A stretch of DNA of 64,000 nucleotides from Citrobacter sp. MGH106 (GTDB taxonomy: Bacteria > Pseudomonadota > Gammaproteobacteria > Enterobacterales > Enterobacteriaceae), in NCBI RefSeq assembly GCF_001037495.1, contig NZ_KQ089822.1:1364001-1428000 (forward strand), read 5' to 3'. The stretch's first letter is position 1. Every line of letters starts with the position of its first letter. The position numbers and the translations under genes are program-made. A model generated the notes under the pieces. It made no database searches, was not told the origin of the DNA, and saw nothing but the letters and a program-made list of their open reading frames with translations. Of this stretch, positions 6,971-14,182 are shown one piece after another.

Positions 6971-7696
6971 CTATTGCCTTTTTTTCAGGTCATCAAGAAT
7001 GCTCTGCTTTTCGGCAACCAACATTTTGTACACATCATCATCACCTGTAAGATTAAATTTGAAATGCGATCGTCCCACAGATATACCGGATACGCCTTCA
7101 ATCCACATATCCTTGGCTAATTTTTCATCTGAGTCATCTAGGGCATTTTCAGAAATCTTATCAAGGGATGAGAGGATATCCCCATGCAACTGTAACAATT
7201 TTTTATATGTGATTGATGGCGAATTATTCTTTCTCAGAGAGATCAAGCTTAGATCATTAATCTGCGCGTTAACGCGATCAATAATACCAAAAACTCCTAA
7301 GCGAGCCTCAACTGACTTGCGCTCAGATTTATGTTTTGCGCCTGTTTGAAATAACAGCTCGGAGTTAATATACGAACCTAGATCATGTGCATCTTTCACC
7401 ATGGTTCTAACACCCTCACTAAAGTGTGGGTATCCGATAACTAGCCCCCCCAGTAGTGGGATGATTTTACCGTAAGCGGTGATTTTCGCGATGATTGAGC
7501 CTTCAGAGAACTCAACTGTTATCTCTACCTCACTTCCAATAAAAAAAGGTATTCGGCTCTTCGCAAAGGCAGTTATTTGCTTCTCAATCTCATTGATTCT
7601 TAGTTTCTTATCTTGAGGGGTCGCTTTTTTTAACCACTCAGGATTAACATGAACATACGATTGAGAAATGATATTCCCTGATACATAGTTTGCCAT
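6971..7696 (-). CDS. Uncharacterised 241-residue protein with a central hydrophobic segment
   Basis: I do not recognise this protein. Residues 1-55 are charged; residues about 65-100 contain an amphipathic to hydrophobic stretch (AYGKIIPLLGGLVIG) that is too short and glycine-rich for confident membrane insertion; the rest is helical and charged with an LDKISENALDDSDEKLAKD segment. There is no signal peptide and no clear catalytic motif. GGAGTAGGA precedes the ATG, a good ribosome site. It stands alone between the HEPN-like pseudogene and the WYL-like gene, on the minus strand. Given that company, an accessory or defence role is possible but is inference only. Confidence 0.6.
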   Translation of the reverse strand: MANYVSGNIISQSYVHVNPEWLKKATPQDKKLRINEIEKQITAFAKSRIPFFIGSEVEITVEFSEGSIIAKITAYGKIIPLLGGLVIGYPHFSEGVRTMVKDAHDLGSYINSELLFQTGAKHKSERKSVEARLGVFGIIDRVNAQINDLSLISLRKNNSPSITYKKLLQLHGDILSSLDKISENALDDSDEKLAKDMWIEGVSGISVGRSHFKFNLTGDDDVYKMLVAEKQSILDDLKKRQ

Positions 7697-7861
7697 TCCT
7701 ACTCCATTAACAAGTTACCTTAGCCACCTAGTAATCCCCCCCAATTTCAGGAGATATCGATATCATTCGTAACGATGATCTAAGGGATTGAATTGAACAT
7801 AGCATTTCACTGTGGGGTTAAAAAACCCGCCAGAACGTGGCTCTATTTTCATCTGAAGCTT

Positions 7862-8182
7862 TTAACTGTACTGGCCCCAGTTTCTGGCAATTACCCAGTT
7901 TGGACGCCAGGAAACAAAAGAAGCAGGGTCAAAAACTTCCCCAACATCGTTCATCCATTCGATACGTTCGGCTCTCAATGGCAGAGTGTGCCTGGCTTTG
8001 TCACTATCAAAATCCCAAACCCAGTAGCGAGGGATCCCATCATGTATTCGTTTCCCAACAGCATAATCCATTGGAGCACATACTCGTTCGATATAACGGT
8101 CATCTTCCTCGGAGTAGAATCGGATTCTCAGTTTCTTTTTCGTGTGTATTGCATCAATAAAAACCTCATGCTGAATATGCAT
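7862..8182 (-). CDS. Small WYL-domain-like protein
   Basis: A 106-residue protein that resembles an isolated WYL-type ligand-sensing fold: an N-terminal basic strand (KKKLRIRFYSEEDD), a middle segment ending RYWVWDFDSD, then HTLPLRAERIEWM, the usual closing strand of WYL domains where sites of regulators report on bound ligand. No DNA-binding domain is attached. Two in-frame ATGs are available; the one at 8182 is better spaced from AAGGAA than the one at 8188. Small solitary WYL-like proteins are common on islands. It could be a regulator subunit that works with a partner or an accessory to defence genes (inference). Confidence 0.55.
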   Translation of the reverse strand: MHIQHEVFIDAIHTKKKLRIRFYSEEDDRYIERVCAPMDYAVGKRIHDGIPRYWVWDFDSDKARHTLPLRAERIEWMNDVGEVFDPASFVSWRPNWVIARNWGQYS

Positions 8183-8390
8183 AGTCATTTCCTTGTACTT
8201 TGTTCAAGAGGTACAACCATCGAAAAAATACAGCACACAAATCTGTTTTACCATAACATTCCTATTATGAATCGGCAGAAGCCAGCTCCGCAAGCCTCTT
8301 GAGCGTAAAGCGGGGATCTGCCGAGCAATATTCCATGACGCCTAACCAGACGATTTTTCGTTTGTCGACGCCCTGATGGTAAACTGATAA

Positions 8391-8588
8391 CGAAGTCTCG
8401 GAGCGCAGACGAGAAGTACGGTGTTGCGAGCACCTAAAGCGCCTCTTAATAGTCGTTCAAAACGTATTTCAGACAGCAGTGGTATGCGGCTCATAAGGAC
8501 TGAAAAGAAAGAGTATGCCAGTGGTCTACTGGATTCCGAACTCTGGGAAATCACCCGTGACGAATGGAATACTCGTCAGGTTGGTTGA
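8391..8588 (+). other. Open frame fragment, possibly the C-terminal remnant of a lost gene
   Basis: The stretch 8189-8762 holds no convincing complete gene. The frame 8391-8588 reads protein-like near its end (MRLIRTEKKEYASGLLD, ELWEITRDEWNTRQVG) but has no good start or ribosome site. It may be the tail of a gene whose 5' part was deleted. I do not recognise the family. Confidence 0.25.
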
Positions 8589-8762
8589 TTAAGTTATGGA
8601 ATGTCTGTTCTTCGCTCATAGCTGCCTGTCACTCAGCTTTATGTACCCTCAATTTTACCGGATATGATCAGGTAGCGACCAGCACTCAGTGGCGCGGATG
8701 GAGGCGGTGTTAAGCCCGGATTTTTGGTGTCCCCTATTCCGCACTGGCAAGAGTCTCAAATA

Positions 8763-9320
8763 TCAGGGTGTTTTTAGTCGGTAAAAGGAAGCTTTGCTAA
8801 TACCTAACTGATCCTGCACTGCTGCTGGTGACAATCCTTGCGCTAATAATTCATCCACCTGTTCTGTGGTTGCCTTGTTAGGTCTGCCGCAATGCTTGCC
8901 TTCCGATTGAGCACGTTTGATACCTGCTGTTCTACGCTCTGCTATCAGGTCTTTCTCCAGGCTGGCAAGTCCTGCCATCATAGTTAGCATCGCTTTACCA
9001 ACTGGCGTTGACAGGTCGAATCCCTCTCGCAAGCTGACAACTTTCACGCCCTTCATCTGCAACATTTCAACTATGGACAGTACATCAATCGTGTTACGAC
9101 CAAGGCGGTCTATAGCAATCACGATCAGCGTGTCACCTTCACGAACGTAATCGAGTAGCTCACCGAATCCTGGACGTTCTGCGGCTTTAACTGCTCCGCT
9201 CACAGCTTCATCACTGAACCAACGAGTAACACAGTACCCAGCATCATTGATTTGTTGTTTCTGGTTTTCAACGGTTTGCTCGCTGGTGGACACTCGTACA
9301 TATCCGATCACTGTGGTCAT
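8763..9320 (-). CDS. Serine recombinase (resolvase/invertase family)
   Basis: A 185-residue small serine recombinase of the Tn3-resolvase/Gin-invertase type. The N-terminal catalytic domain shows GYVRVSTSEQT with the nucleophilic serine, then DRLGRNTIDVL and the long E-helix segment (MLTMMAGLASLEKDLIAERR); the C-terminal 45 residues are a helix-turn-helix (LSPAAVQDQLGISKASFYRL). Full family length, so likely active. No transposase, res site or pair of inverted crossover sites is apparent nearby, so it may act on sites elsewhere in the element or genome, or be a leftover from a transposon. The ribosome site is weak (AGAGAA). Confidence 0.9.
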   Translation of the reverse strand: MTTVIGYVRVSTSEQTVENQKQQINDAGYCVTRWFSDEAVSGAVKAAERPGFGELLDYVREGDTLIVIAIDRLGRNTIDVLSIVEMLQMKGVKVVSLREGFDLSTPVGKAMLTMMAGLASLEKDLIAERRTAGIKRAQSEGKHCGRPNKATTEQVDELLAQGLSPAAVQDQLGISKASFYRLKTP

Positions 9321-9535
9321 GTCGTTCTCTTAGTCTTAAAAGGTAGTATTAAAACAATAGCAGTCTTAAAAATTGGAATCAATCTTTTGAGACAAGATGA
9401 AGCCGCATTCTGTTGTTGTGTTGGTGTGGTCTTATAAGGAGATGGTTTTGAGACTTGAAACGAGGAGTTGAATTCGTTTTGACGAGCGAAGATGAAAATG
9501 GCGTGATCACACACGCCAGTCGTTGCATGAGATGA

Positions 9536-9850
9536 TTATTCTTTGAAGAACTGTGTGGCTGACCATCCACCATGACCACCTGGGGTAATGAAGAAAACAA
9601 ACCCCTTATCGTCTACGTTCTGAATCTCAACTGTCATCGATTCTTTTAGGAGACGGCATTTACCGGAAGTGATGAGGCCCATCATACCCTGTTGGTCTTT
9701 GTCCTGGATGTAACTGATCATCTCGTAAAAGTCGGTCAGCTTCTTACAGTTAAATGTTCCTTCTTTTAGGGTGGCGGTATCTCCATGACTCAATGCATAA
9801 GCGTTCGGTATCACTGACAAAAATATGGCGGCTGCGAATAGTTTTTTCAT
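9536..9850 (-). CDS. Small exported protein, unknown function
   Basis: A 104-residue protein starting with a clear signal peptide (KKLFAAAIFLSVIPNAYA, cleavage near residue 19). The mature part has two cysteines (FNCKKL and GKCRLL) that could form a periplasmic disulfide, and ends in a glycine-rich segment (TPGGHGGWSATQFF). AAGGGGC precedes the ATG. It starts 9 bp after the stop of another small exported protein, so the two are co-transcribed. I do not recognise the family. Confidence 0.65.
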   Translation of the reverse strand: MKKLFAAAIFLSVIPNAYALSHGDTATLKEGTFNCKKLTDFYEMISYIQDKDQQGMMGLITSGKCRLLKESMTVEIQNVDDKGFVFFITPGGHGGWSATQFFKE

Positions 9851-9859
9851 TACCGCCCC

Positions 9860-10207
9860 TTATAGCTCAGAGCATTCGCTGAGGTTGTAAGTGCCTTTTC
9901 TACCGTCATCATTAACCAGATGCAGAACAAAAATGAGCGGGTTGCCGTCAATGAAAGACACGGCGACACTGCCGTTGTCGGTGCTATAGAGCTTGGCAAT
10001 TTGCTTCTCCCCGATGTACGAGAGATCCCAGCTTGCGTTATTTAAACTGAAGTGCATCTGAGAACCATCAATTTCAATGCTGGATTGTGCTGTGACTGTC
10101 TTCCCATTGCTACCCAGTTGCCCTTGCTGAAGAGCTTCACATTGATAGGAGCTTGCATAAGTTGACAGAGGCAGCAGTAAGAGTGCAGCAAGAGTTATCC
10201 CCTTCAT
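9860..10207 (-). CDS. Small exported protein, unknown function
   Basis: A 115-residue protein from the start at 10207, which has an AAGGAA ribosome site; longer in-frame starts up to 10291 would bury the signal peptide and lack such a site. The signal peptide is KGITLAALLLLPLSTYA with cleavage near residue 18. The mature part is predicted beta-rich (SIEIDGSQMHFSLNNASW, GSVAVSFIDG) with cysteines at its start and end (YQCEAL, LSECSEL) that could pair. It heads a two-gene operon with the next exported protein and is divergent from a third at 10397; all three are likely controlled from the shared region with the 16-bp palindrome. Confidence 0.65.
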   Translation of the reverse strand: MKGITLAALLLLPLSTYASSYQCEALQQGQLGSNGKTVTAQSSIEIDGSQMHFSLNNASWDLSYIGEKQIAKLYSTDNGSVAVSFIDGNPLIFVLHLVNDDGRKGTYNLSECSEL

Positions 10208-10290
10208 AGCGTTCCTTTTTTCGATTGGTGTTAGACATTCATCGGGAATCAGTATAAAACCATCAATTGATAAAAACGATCGGTTTATCA

Positions 10291-10306
10291 TTTATCGATC
10301 GATAAA
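10291..10306. promoter_or_regulatory. 16-bp perfect palindrome in the divergent promoter region of the exported-protein genes
   Basis: TTTATCGATCGATAAA reads the same on both strands and lies between the divergent starts at 10207 and 10397. A TATAAT hexamer follows at 10325-10330 on the plus strand, without a good -35 at the right distance. The layout suggests an operator for a dimeric regulator; which one is unknown. Confidence 0.4.
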
Positions 10307-10396
10307 ATTGATCAATGTTGAAACTATAATGTCTTGCACAGTTCTTCGCTATGGATGAGTCTTGATAGACGAAAGAGCATGCACAGGAGAAATGCA

Positions 10397-10603
10397 GTGA
10401 GAAGAGCACTGATAGTGATATTTGGGTTACTGGTTTCACAGATGGCAGCAGCAGGACAGATCACAATGACCGATCCCCAGCAGGATACGACCGAGAATGG
10501 TAAGACGCTTTGCACCTACGAAAACAGCATCTATCTGTTCACCTACGTTACCAAAGGAAAATGCCCGTATGCGAAGACGTTTGATACTGTAGATTCAGAG
10601 TGA
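10397..10603 (+). CDS. Small exported protein, unknown function
   Basis: A 68-residue protein from the GTG at 10397, chosen because AGGAG lies 7 bp before it; an in-frame ATG at 10379 has no such site. The signal peptide (RRALIVIFGLLVSQMAAA) is followed by a 48-residue mature part with two cysteines (TLCTYENS and KGKCPYAK), so one disulfide is likely in the periplasm. It is divergent from the two-gene exported-protein operon. I do not recognise it; the trio may act together at the envelope. Confidence 0.6.
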   Translation: MRRALIVIFGLLVSQMAAAGQITMTDPQQDTTENGKTLCTYENSIYLFTYVTKGKCPYAKTFDTVDSE

Positions 10604-11367
10604 AGGGGGCTTAAAATATAGGTTTGTTTAAATTTCCAAGTTAGGTGGAGTTGCTTAGCAAAAGAATCATGTTTTTTTCTTCGATTGTGCTGAAACCCTT
10701 ATAGAATAAGGGGTGGAGGGATTTTCATCACTAGGTTAAAGCGCTGTAAGAGTGTTATAGACTGGTTAATATGAGTAGAATTAGCATAGATTAAACCTAT
10801 TAATAATCATCATTTATTAGTTGATTATCGCTTGTAATTTAGTCAACTTTTCCGGCTCTATGGAGAGTTGTTTCATGGTGAGCACTGCGACCATGAAAAG
10901 TATGCTGCATGAGTAGCATGTAATGCGGAGCATGAAAGATATCAATTACAGGAGAGCAACCTTTGCACCAGAAGCGATTTTAAGGAGTGATTCTCCTGTA
11001 AAAGTAATCTGCTATGCTCGCATTGCTCACATAATGAACATTAAAACCAACAAAACCGCTAACTACTGTTTAAATAATAAACAGTTATTGATTCCATTTT
11101 ATGTGCTCGTACAACTCGCCCATGCGTTAACTGTGCAAGATACGCTTAAAAAAATGAGTTTATGCAACCACTCCACACCGATAGTGTTCCATTGTAAGCC
11201 TTCACTTTTACCGAAGATGCAAATAACTCTAAAGAGACTTTAGACTTTTCTGCACCCTCTGTATCAGGTTACTTGTGCAAATGGCATAGCCATAAGATCG
11301 GCTTACTTGCATAATAAGCCGGAAATCTCATTGCTAACATTATCGGAGCTGCCGCCGCGTTAGCGAC
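10604..11367. other. AT-rich gap of 764 bp without a convincing gene
   Basis: The only longish frame (10923-11243, plus) lacks a good ribosome site and has a biased, tRNA-like mixture of residues, so I do not call it. The region holds two adjacent hairpins at 10871-10920, a CTGTTTA/TAAACAG inverted repeat at 11066-11084 and a run of short repeats. It could contain an RNA gene or a transfer or replication origin. Confidence 0.4.
10871..10920. other. Two adjacent hairpins
   Basis: TTTCATGGT (10871-10879) pairs perfectly with ACCATGAAA (10890-10898) around a 10-nt loop, and ATGCT/AGCAT form a second small hairpin 3 bp later. There is no U-tract after them. Candidates are a structured RNA, a protein-binding site or an origin-like element. 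Confidence 0.35.
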
Positions 11368-11871
11368 TTAATGGAGCAGGCGAGCGCCTCTTAACGCATC
11401 CATCGTTAGGGTAGTCGGCTGGGCGTAAGTAATGGAGCTACATAATGAAACGATGGTTTCAATGTCCTGGATGGTGATCTGATAGGTTCCAGTGCCGGGG
11501 TTGCCAATGTCCCGACAGATTATCCAGCCCGCATTTTCCAGATCGCCAATGACGGTAATCACTCGTTTTTGCGTCATACCGAGGTCACGGGCCGCACAAC
11601 TTAGGTCGAACATCACACATCCGGCTATCTCGCTCTGTTGGCTTCTGAGGTATGCCCACATCTGTTTATGATCGGTGGTGAAAGTCAGCACCTTGGGGTG
11701 TCTGCTGCGTTTCTGTGGATGCGTTACTTCGGTGAAATACGGCACGAGACTATCAAACATCTGTTCGATGGTGTTCGTTACTTGCGTTGGGGTAGTGCTG
11801 GAGTGGGTGGTAAATGTCTCTGTGAAGAGTGCTTCAACTTCGGTTGGGGAAAGTCCCTGGTTATCTGTCAT
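11368..11871 (-). CDS. Winged-helix DNA-binding protein, probable element regulator
   Basis: A 167-residue protein. Residues about 75-140 fit a winged helix (KQMWAYLRSQQSE, LSCAARDLGMTQKRVITVIGDLENAGWI, then a GTGTYQI wing), as in MarR-like or plasmid replication regulators. The N-terminal 60 residues are Thr- and Ser-rich and less ordered. GGAGGATTAAT precedes the ATG, a strong ribosome site. It is transcribed away from the replication-like operon at 12131, with a 259-bp shared upstream region containing that operon's strong promoter, so it may repress it (inference). Confidence 0.65.
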   Translation of the reverse strand: MTDNQGLSPTEVEALFTETFTTHSSTTPTQVTNTIEQMFDSLVPYFTEVTHPQKRSRHPKVLTFTTDHKQMWAYLRSQQSEIAGCVMFDLSCAARDLGMTQKRVITVIGDLENAGWIICRDIGNPGTGTYQITIQDIETIVSLCSSITYAQPTTLTMDALRGARLLH

Positions 11872-12061
11872 ATTAATCCTCCTGTATGTTTTGTAGTCAA
11901 TAAATCCTCATAGTTGAGTTGTTAACGTTCATTTTTTATTTGCTTGTTTTTTTAAAAAGAAGCGTTCAAATAAAGGTTGGCAAAACTAACATTTATTTAT
12001 GTTAAATGCAATCTCAAATCGTGCTTGTTTTATTAACGTGTTGAAAATGATCATAAAATAG

Positions 12062-12090
12062 TTGACTTTGCAACCGATTTGATGTACAAT
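12062..12090 (+). promoter_or_regulatory. Strong sigma-70 promoter of the replication-like operon
   Basis: TTGACT (12062-12067), 17-bp spacer, TACAAT (12085-12090): near-consensus on both hexamers. It is followed by GTTAACAATCGTTATAA, a possible operator, and by AAGGAGG before the first gene. Confidence 0.75.
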
Positions 12091-12130
12091 AAATAGTAGG
12101 TAGTTAACAATCGTTATAATAAGGAGGTAC

Positions 12131-12337
12131 ATGTACCAAACGAAAACTGATGTGCTCGAAGCTCTGCGTAGCGGAAAGCTCCTTCCCAAGATTTGCCAGC
12201 AATACTCCCACAACAAAAATCTCTCCGACGAACGACGCAAGATGTTCAGGGTGGCCTTGATCAGCTACCGCATTGAGCAGCTTCAAGAGAGTTTACGTAA
12301 CGAGGAACAACCGAATGAACATCCGATTCACCGATGA
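12131..12337 (+). CDS. Small helical protein, first gene of the replication-like operon
   Basis: A 68-residue basic, helical protein (TDVLEALRSGKLLPKICQQY, then RRKMFRVALISYRIEQLQESLR) that I do not recognise. A consensus AGGAGG lies only 3 bp before the ATG, tight but the sole candidate. Its 3' end overlaps the start of the ribbon-helix-helix gene by 23 bp, so the two are translationally coupled. Likely a regulator or accessory factor of the module. Confidence 0.6.
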   Translation: MYQTKTDVLEALRSGKLLPKICQQYSHNKNLSDERRKMFRVALISYRIEQLQESLRNEEQPNEHPIHR

Positions 12338-12473
12338 AACCCACAAGGCGCTTGTTGAACGTGCCAACCGTGAAGACAAGTCAGCCGCTGCGCTGGTGAG
12401 TGAATTAATAACAGCAGTCCTAAACCGAGAGGAACCGAATGACCGAAAAGAAACCAGTAGTAAACTTCGTTAA
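12315..12473 (+). CDS. Ribbon-helix-helix (Arc/CopG-like) protein
   Basis: A 52-residue protein from the start at 12315, which has GAGG at fair distance; an earlier in-frame ATG at 12273 would overlap the previous gene more. The sequence MNIRFTDETHKALVERANREDKSAAALVSELI is a typical ribbon (strand) followed by two helices, the dimeric DNA-binding fold of plasmid copy-number and partition regulators. It overlaps the next gene by 35 bp. Location before a helicase-like gene suggests control of that gene or of element copy number (inference). Confidence 0.7.
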   Translation: MNIRFTDETHKALVERANREDKSAAALVSELITAVLNREEPNDRKETSSKLR

Positions 12474-13899
12474 TGCGATTTGCGGCTCAGGAAAAAGCCA
12501 CCGTCTGAAAGAGTACATCCTGAGCTTCAAGAACGAAGCTGTCCCAGAAAAGTTCTTAATCGTAGTACCAACCCACGCTTTAGCCGATCAGTTCAAGCAA
12601 GATCTGAATCATTTTAGAATCTCAAACCATCACATTTTCGTTGAAGGGGCGACTCTCAACCTGAAAAGTACTTTGGCTGATAGCTTCCAGATAAATGTTG
12701 TGATAACAACCCATGAATGTTTCACCAACTACTGCCACCTCGCTACGTTCAATCTTGAGATGCGTTCTCTACTGGCAGAACACAATGTGGTGATTGACGA
12801 GATCCCTGATGGCTGGTTTGGAGCAGAAGCAACGATCCGTCATGCTGACAGGACGGCAGAAAACTTCCCATTCCTGGAATGGCTGGAAGAACGAAACGGG
12901 CTTCTGTACCTGCGCGAAGAGCACTACGACAATCTGTACAAGTATTACCACGAGAAGCACGCTAACAGTGATAACTTGAAGAAGGTTCTTTACGTGGCGC
13001 TCGACGGTTGTGGTGTGATGCACACCGAATGTGATTCGTCATACAGCTTCTTTGCCTACACCTATAATCCGATACTGAAGGCCGCAACATGGGCGAAGAG
13101 CTTCACTGTGCTCGGCGCTGGCGTGAATCGCAGTGGGTTTGTCTGGATGGCAGAGAACGTCGCTCAGATGGCGGTTCAGGAAGCGGGTGAACACCTTCAG
13201 CCTGATCCCGAGAGACGCAAACATAAAAACGTGCCTATCAAAATCGTTGCTGTCCTCTCAGAAGATATCAAAAGAGCGGGGCAGTCAGAACTCGCTAATA
13301 TCTTTAACAACCACTTGAGGGAAATACGCCAAATCGTCGGAAAGGATTTTATCTTTGCAACCAACAACGACAAAGCTATCTGCGATTTTAAGACCATTGG
13401 ACTCACTGAACTTGGTGATCGCATGGGTGGTGTTGACGTTTCAATGTCCAGCTACGGGATAAACAGCTATCAGAGCATTCATTGTGCCGTGTTCCTCGGA
13501 TGTGCAAATCTGGGCGATAAAGACCGTAAGCGATGGGCAGACTATTGCGAACGTATCGGTTGGGATTTTGAAACGGTGATGGAGAAGAAGCGGCAGGCAA
13601 TGTATTTTGAACGGTGCTACCAGTTTCTTAGCCGAACATCCATTCGCAACACTGATACCGATCACCCTCTCGTGTTTGTCGTTCCCGACATGGCGGCAGC
13701 GGAATACCTCAAAAACCATTACTTCCCTGGCTCAACCATCGAATGCCTTGGAATCAAGAAAGCTGGAAAGCAGCATGAAACGCGTTTGAAGGTTCTGGAA
13801 TACAAGGCGCAAGGACTAACTCAGAAAAAGGCTGCGGAAGAAATGGCGGTGTCTCTGAGGACGGTAGCAACCTACTGGAACCAGGACACTCGCGTATGA
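12439..13899 (+). CDS. Helicase-like P-loop protein with C-terminal HTH, probable replication protein
   Basis: A 486-residue protein. The Walker A motif is CGSGKS at residues 15-20 and a Walker B-like VVIDEI lies near residue 119, with VPTHALADQF (motif Ia-like) between and a possible second RecA-like half ending in LVFVVPDMAAAEYL, so it resembles a superfamily 2 helicase. The last 35 residues (YKAQGLTQKKAAEEMAVSLRTVATYW) form a helix-turn-helix that could bind an origin. It is the third gene of a tightly overlapping operon with a small basic protein and a ribbon-helix-helix protein, an arrangement like plasmid replication control. A role in replicating the excised circle is likely but not shown. 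GAGGAACCG precedes the ATG. Confidence 0.7.
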   Translation: MTEKKPVVNFVNAICGSGKSHRLKEYILSFKNEAVPEKFLIVVPTHALADQFKQDLNHFRISNHHIFVEGATLNLKSTLADSFQINVVITTHECFTNYCHLATFNLEMRSLLAEHNVVIDEIPDGWFGAEATIRHADRTAENFPFLEWLEERNGLLYLREEHYDNLYKYYHEKHANSDNLKKVLYVALDGCGVMHTECDSSYSFFAYTYNPILKAATWAKSFTVLGAGVNRSGFVWMAENVAQMAVQEAGEHLQPDPERRKHKNVPIKIVAVLSEDIKRAGQSELANIFNNHLREIRQIVGKDFIFATNNDKAICDFKTIGLTELGDRMGGVDVSMSSYGINSYQSIHCAVFLGCANLGDKDRKRWADYCERIGWDFETVMEKKRQAMYFERCYQFLSRTSIRNTDTDHPLVFVVPDMAAAEYLKNHYFPGSTIECLGIKKAGKQHETRLKVLEYKAQGLTQKKAAEEMAVSLRTVATYWNQDTRV

Positions 13900-14006
13900 T
13901 CACCGCGCTTTACTGGTATGTGCTGTTCCTGTTTATCTGGGGTGTAATCCGCACCTTTGAACGACGTAGAAAAACAGAACGCAAAACTGAATCTCGGAAT
14001 CCATGA
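13896..14006 (+). CDS. Small single-span membrane protein
   Basis: A 36-residue frame that starts in an ATGA overlap with the helicase-like gene's stop. Residues 4-19 (ALYWYVLFLFIWGVIR) form one hydrophobic span, followed by a very basic tail (FERRRKTERKTESR). Translational coupling and the terminator 20 bp downstream support expression. Function unknown; small hydrophobic-basic peptides of this kind include toxins and membrane tethers. Confidence 0.5.
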   Translation: MITALYWYVLFLFIWGVIRTFERRRKTERKTESRNP

Positions 14007-14024
14007 GATCTTGGGTTATGTCAC

Positions 14025-14050
14025 AAAGGAGCTTAACGGCTCCTTTTTTT
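14025..14050 (+). terminator. Rho-independent terminator of the replication-like operon
   Basis: AGGAGC and GCTCCT pair around TTAACG and are followed by seven T residues. It isolates the operon from the thiM leader. Confidence 0.85.
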
Positions 14051-14061
14051 GTTTCTGTGGT

Positions 14062-14095
14062 GGGGTACAAACTGAGGTACAAGCTGGGGTACAGC
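14062..14095 (+). promoter_or_regulatory. Right arm-type integrase sites, three repeats with a 12-bp period
   Basis: GGGGTACAAA (14062), GAGGTACAAG (14074) and GGGGTACAGC (14086) are exact 12-bp steps in the same orientation. They mirror the sites overlapping the integrase start at the left end and mark the right arm of the element. Confidence 0.7.
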
Positions 14096-14124
14096 GTGAA
14101 GAAGCGATAACCGGAAGGGCGGGC

Positions 14125-14153
14125 TTGCTTCAGCAAGCAACTTCCCCTAAGCT
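14125..14153 (+). promoter_or_regulatory. Candidate thiM promoter supplied by the element
   Basis: TTGCTT (14125-14130), 17-bp spacer, TAAGCT (14148-14153), 29 bp before the aptamer. It is the diverged counterpart of 2973-3001. Since the operon upstream ends at a terminator, thiM expression after integration would depend on this promoter. Confidence 0.45.
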
Positions 14154-14182
14154 GGCAAAAAGTATAGAGATTCAATTTTCAT

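Noticed and set aside
7793-8302. 169-codon plus-strand frame over the WYL-like gene
   Set aside because: No family resemblance or ribosome site; the minus-strand frame has a WYL-like pattern and AAGGAA before its start.
8590-8762. Transposon end near the serine recombinase
   Set aside because: A GGTGTCCCCT stretch looked like a possible terminal repeat, but no inverted partner, target duplication or transposase is present.
10923-11243. 106-codon plus-strand frame
   Set aside because: Weak start signal and irregular composition in an AT-rich, hairpin-rich stretch. Not excluded, but not supportable.
14062-14095. CRISPR-like array from the short regular repeats
   Set aside because: Units are about 10 bp with a 12-bp period and no unique spacers; they are integrase sites. 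No cas genes occur in the window.
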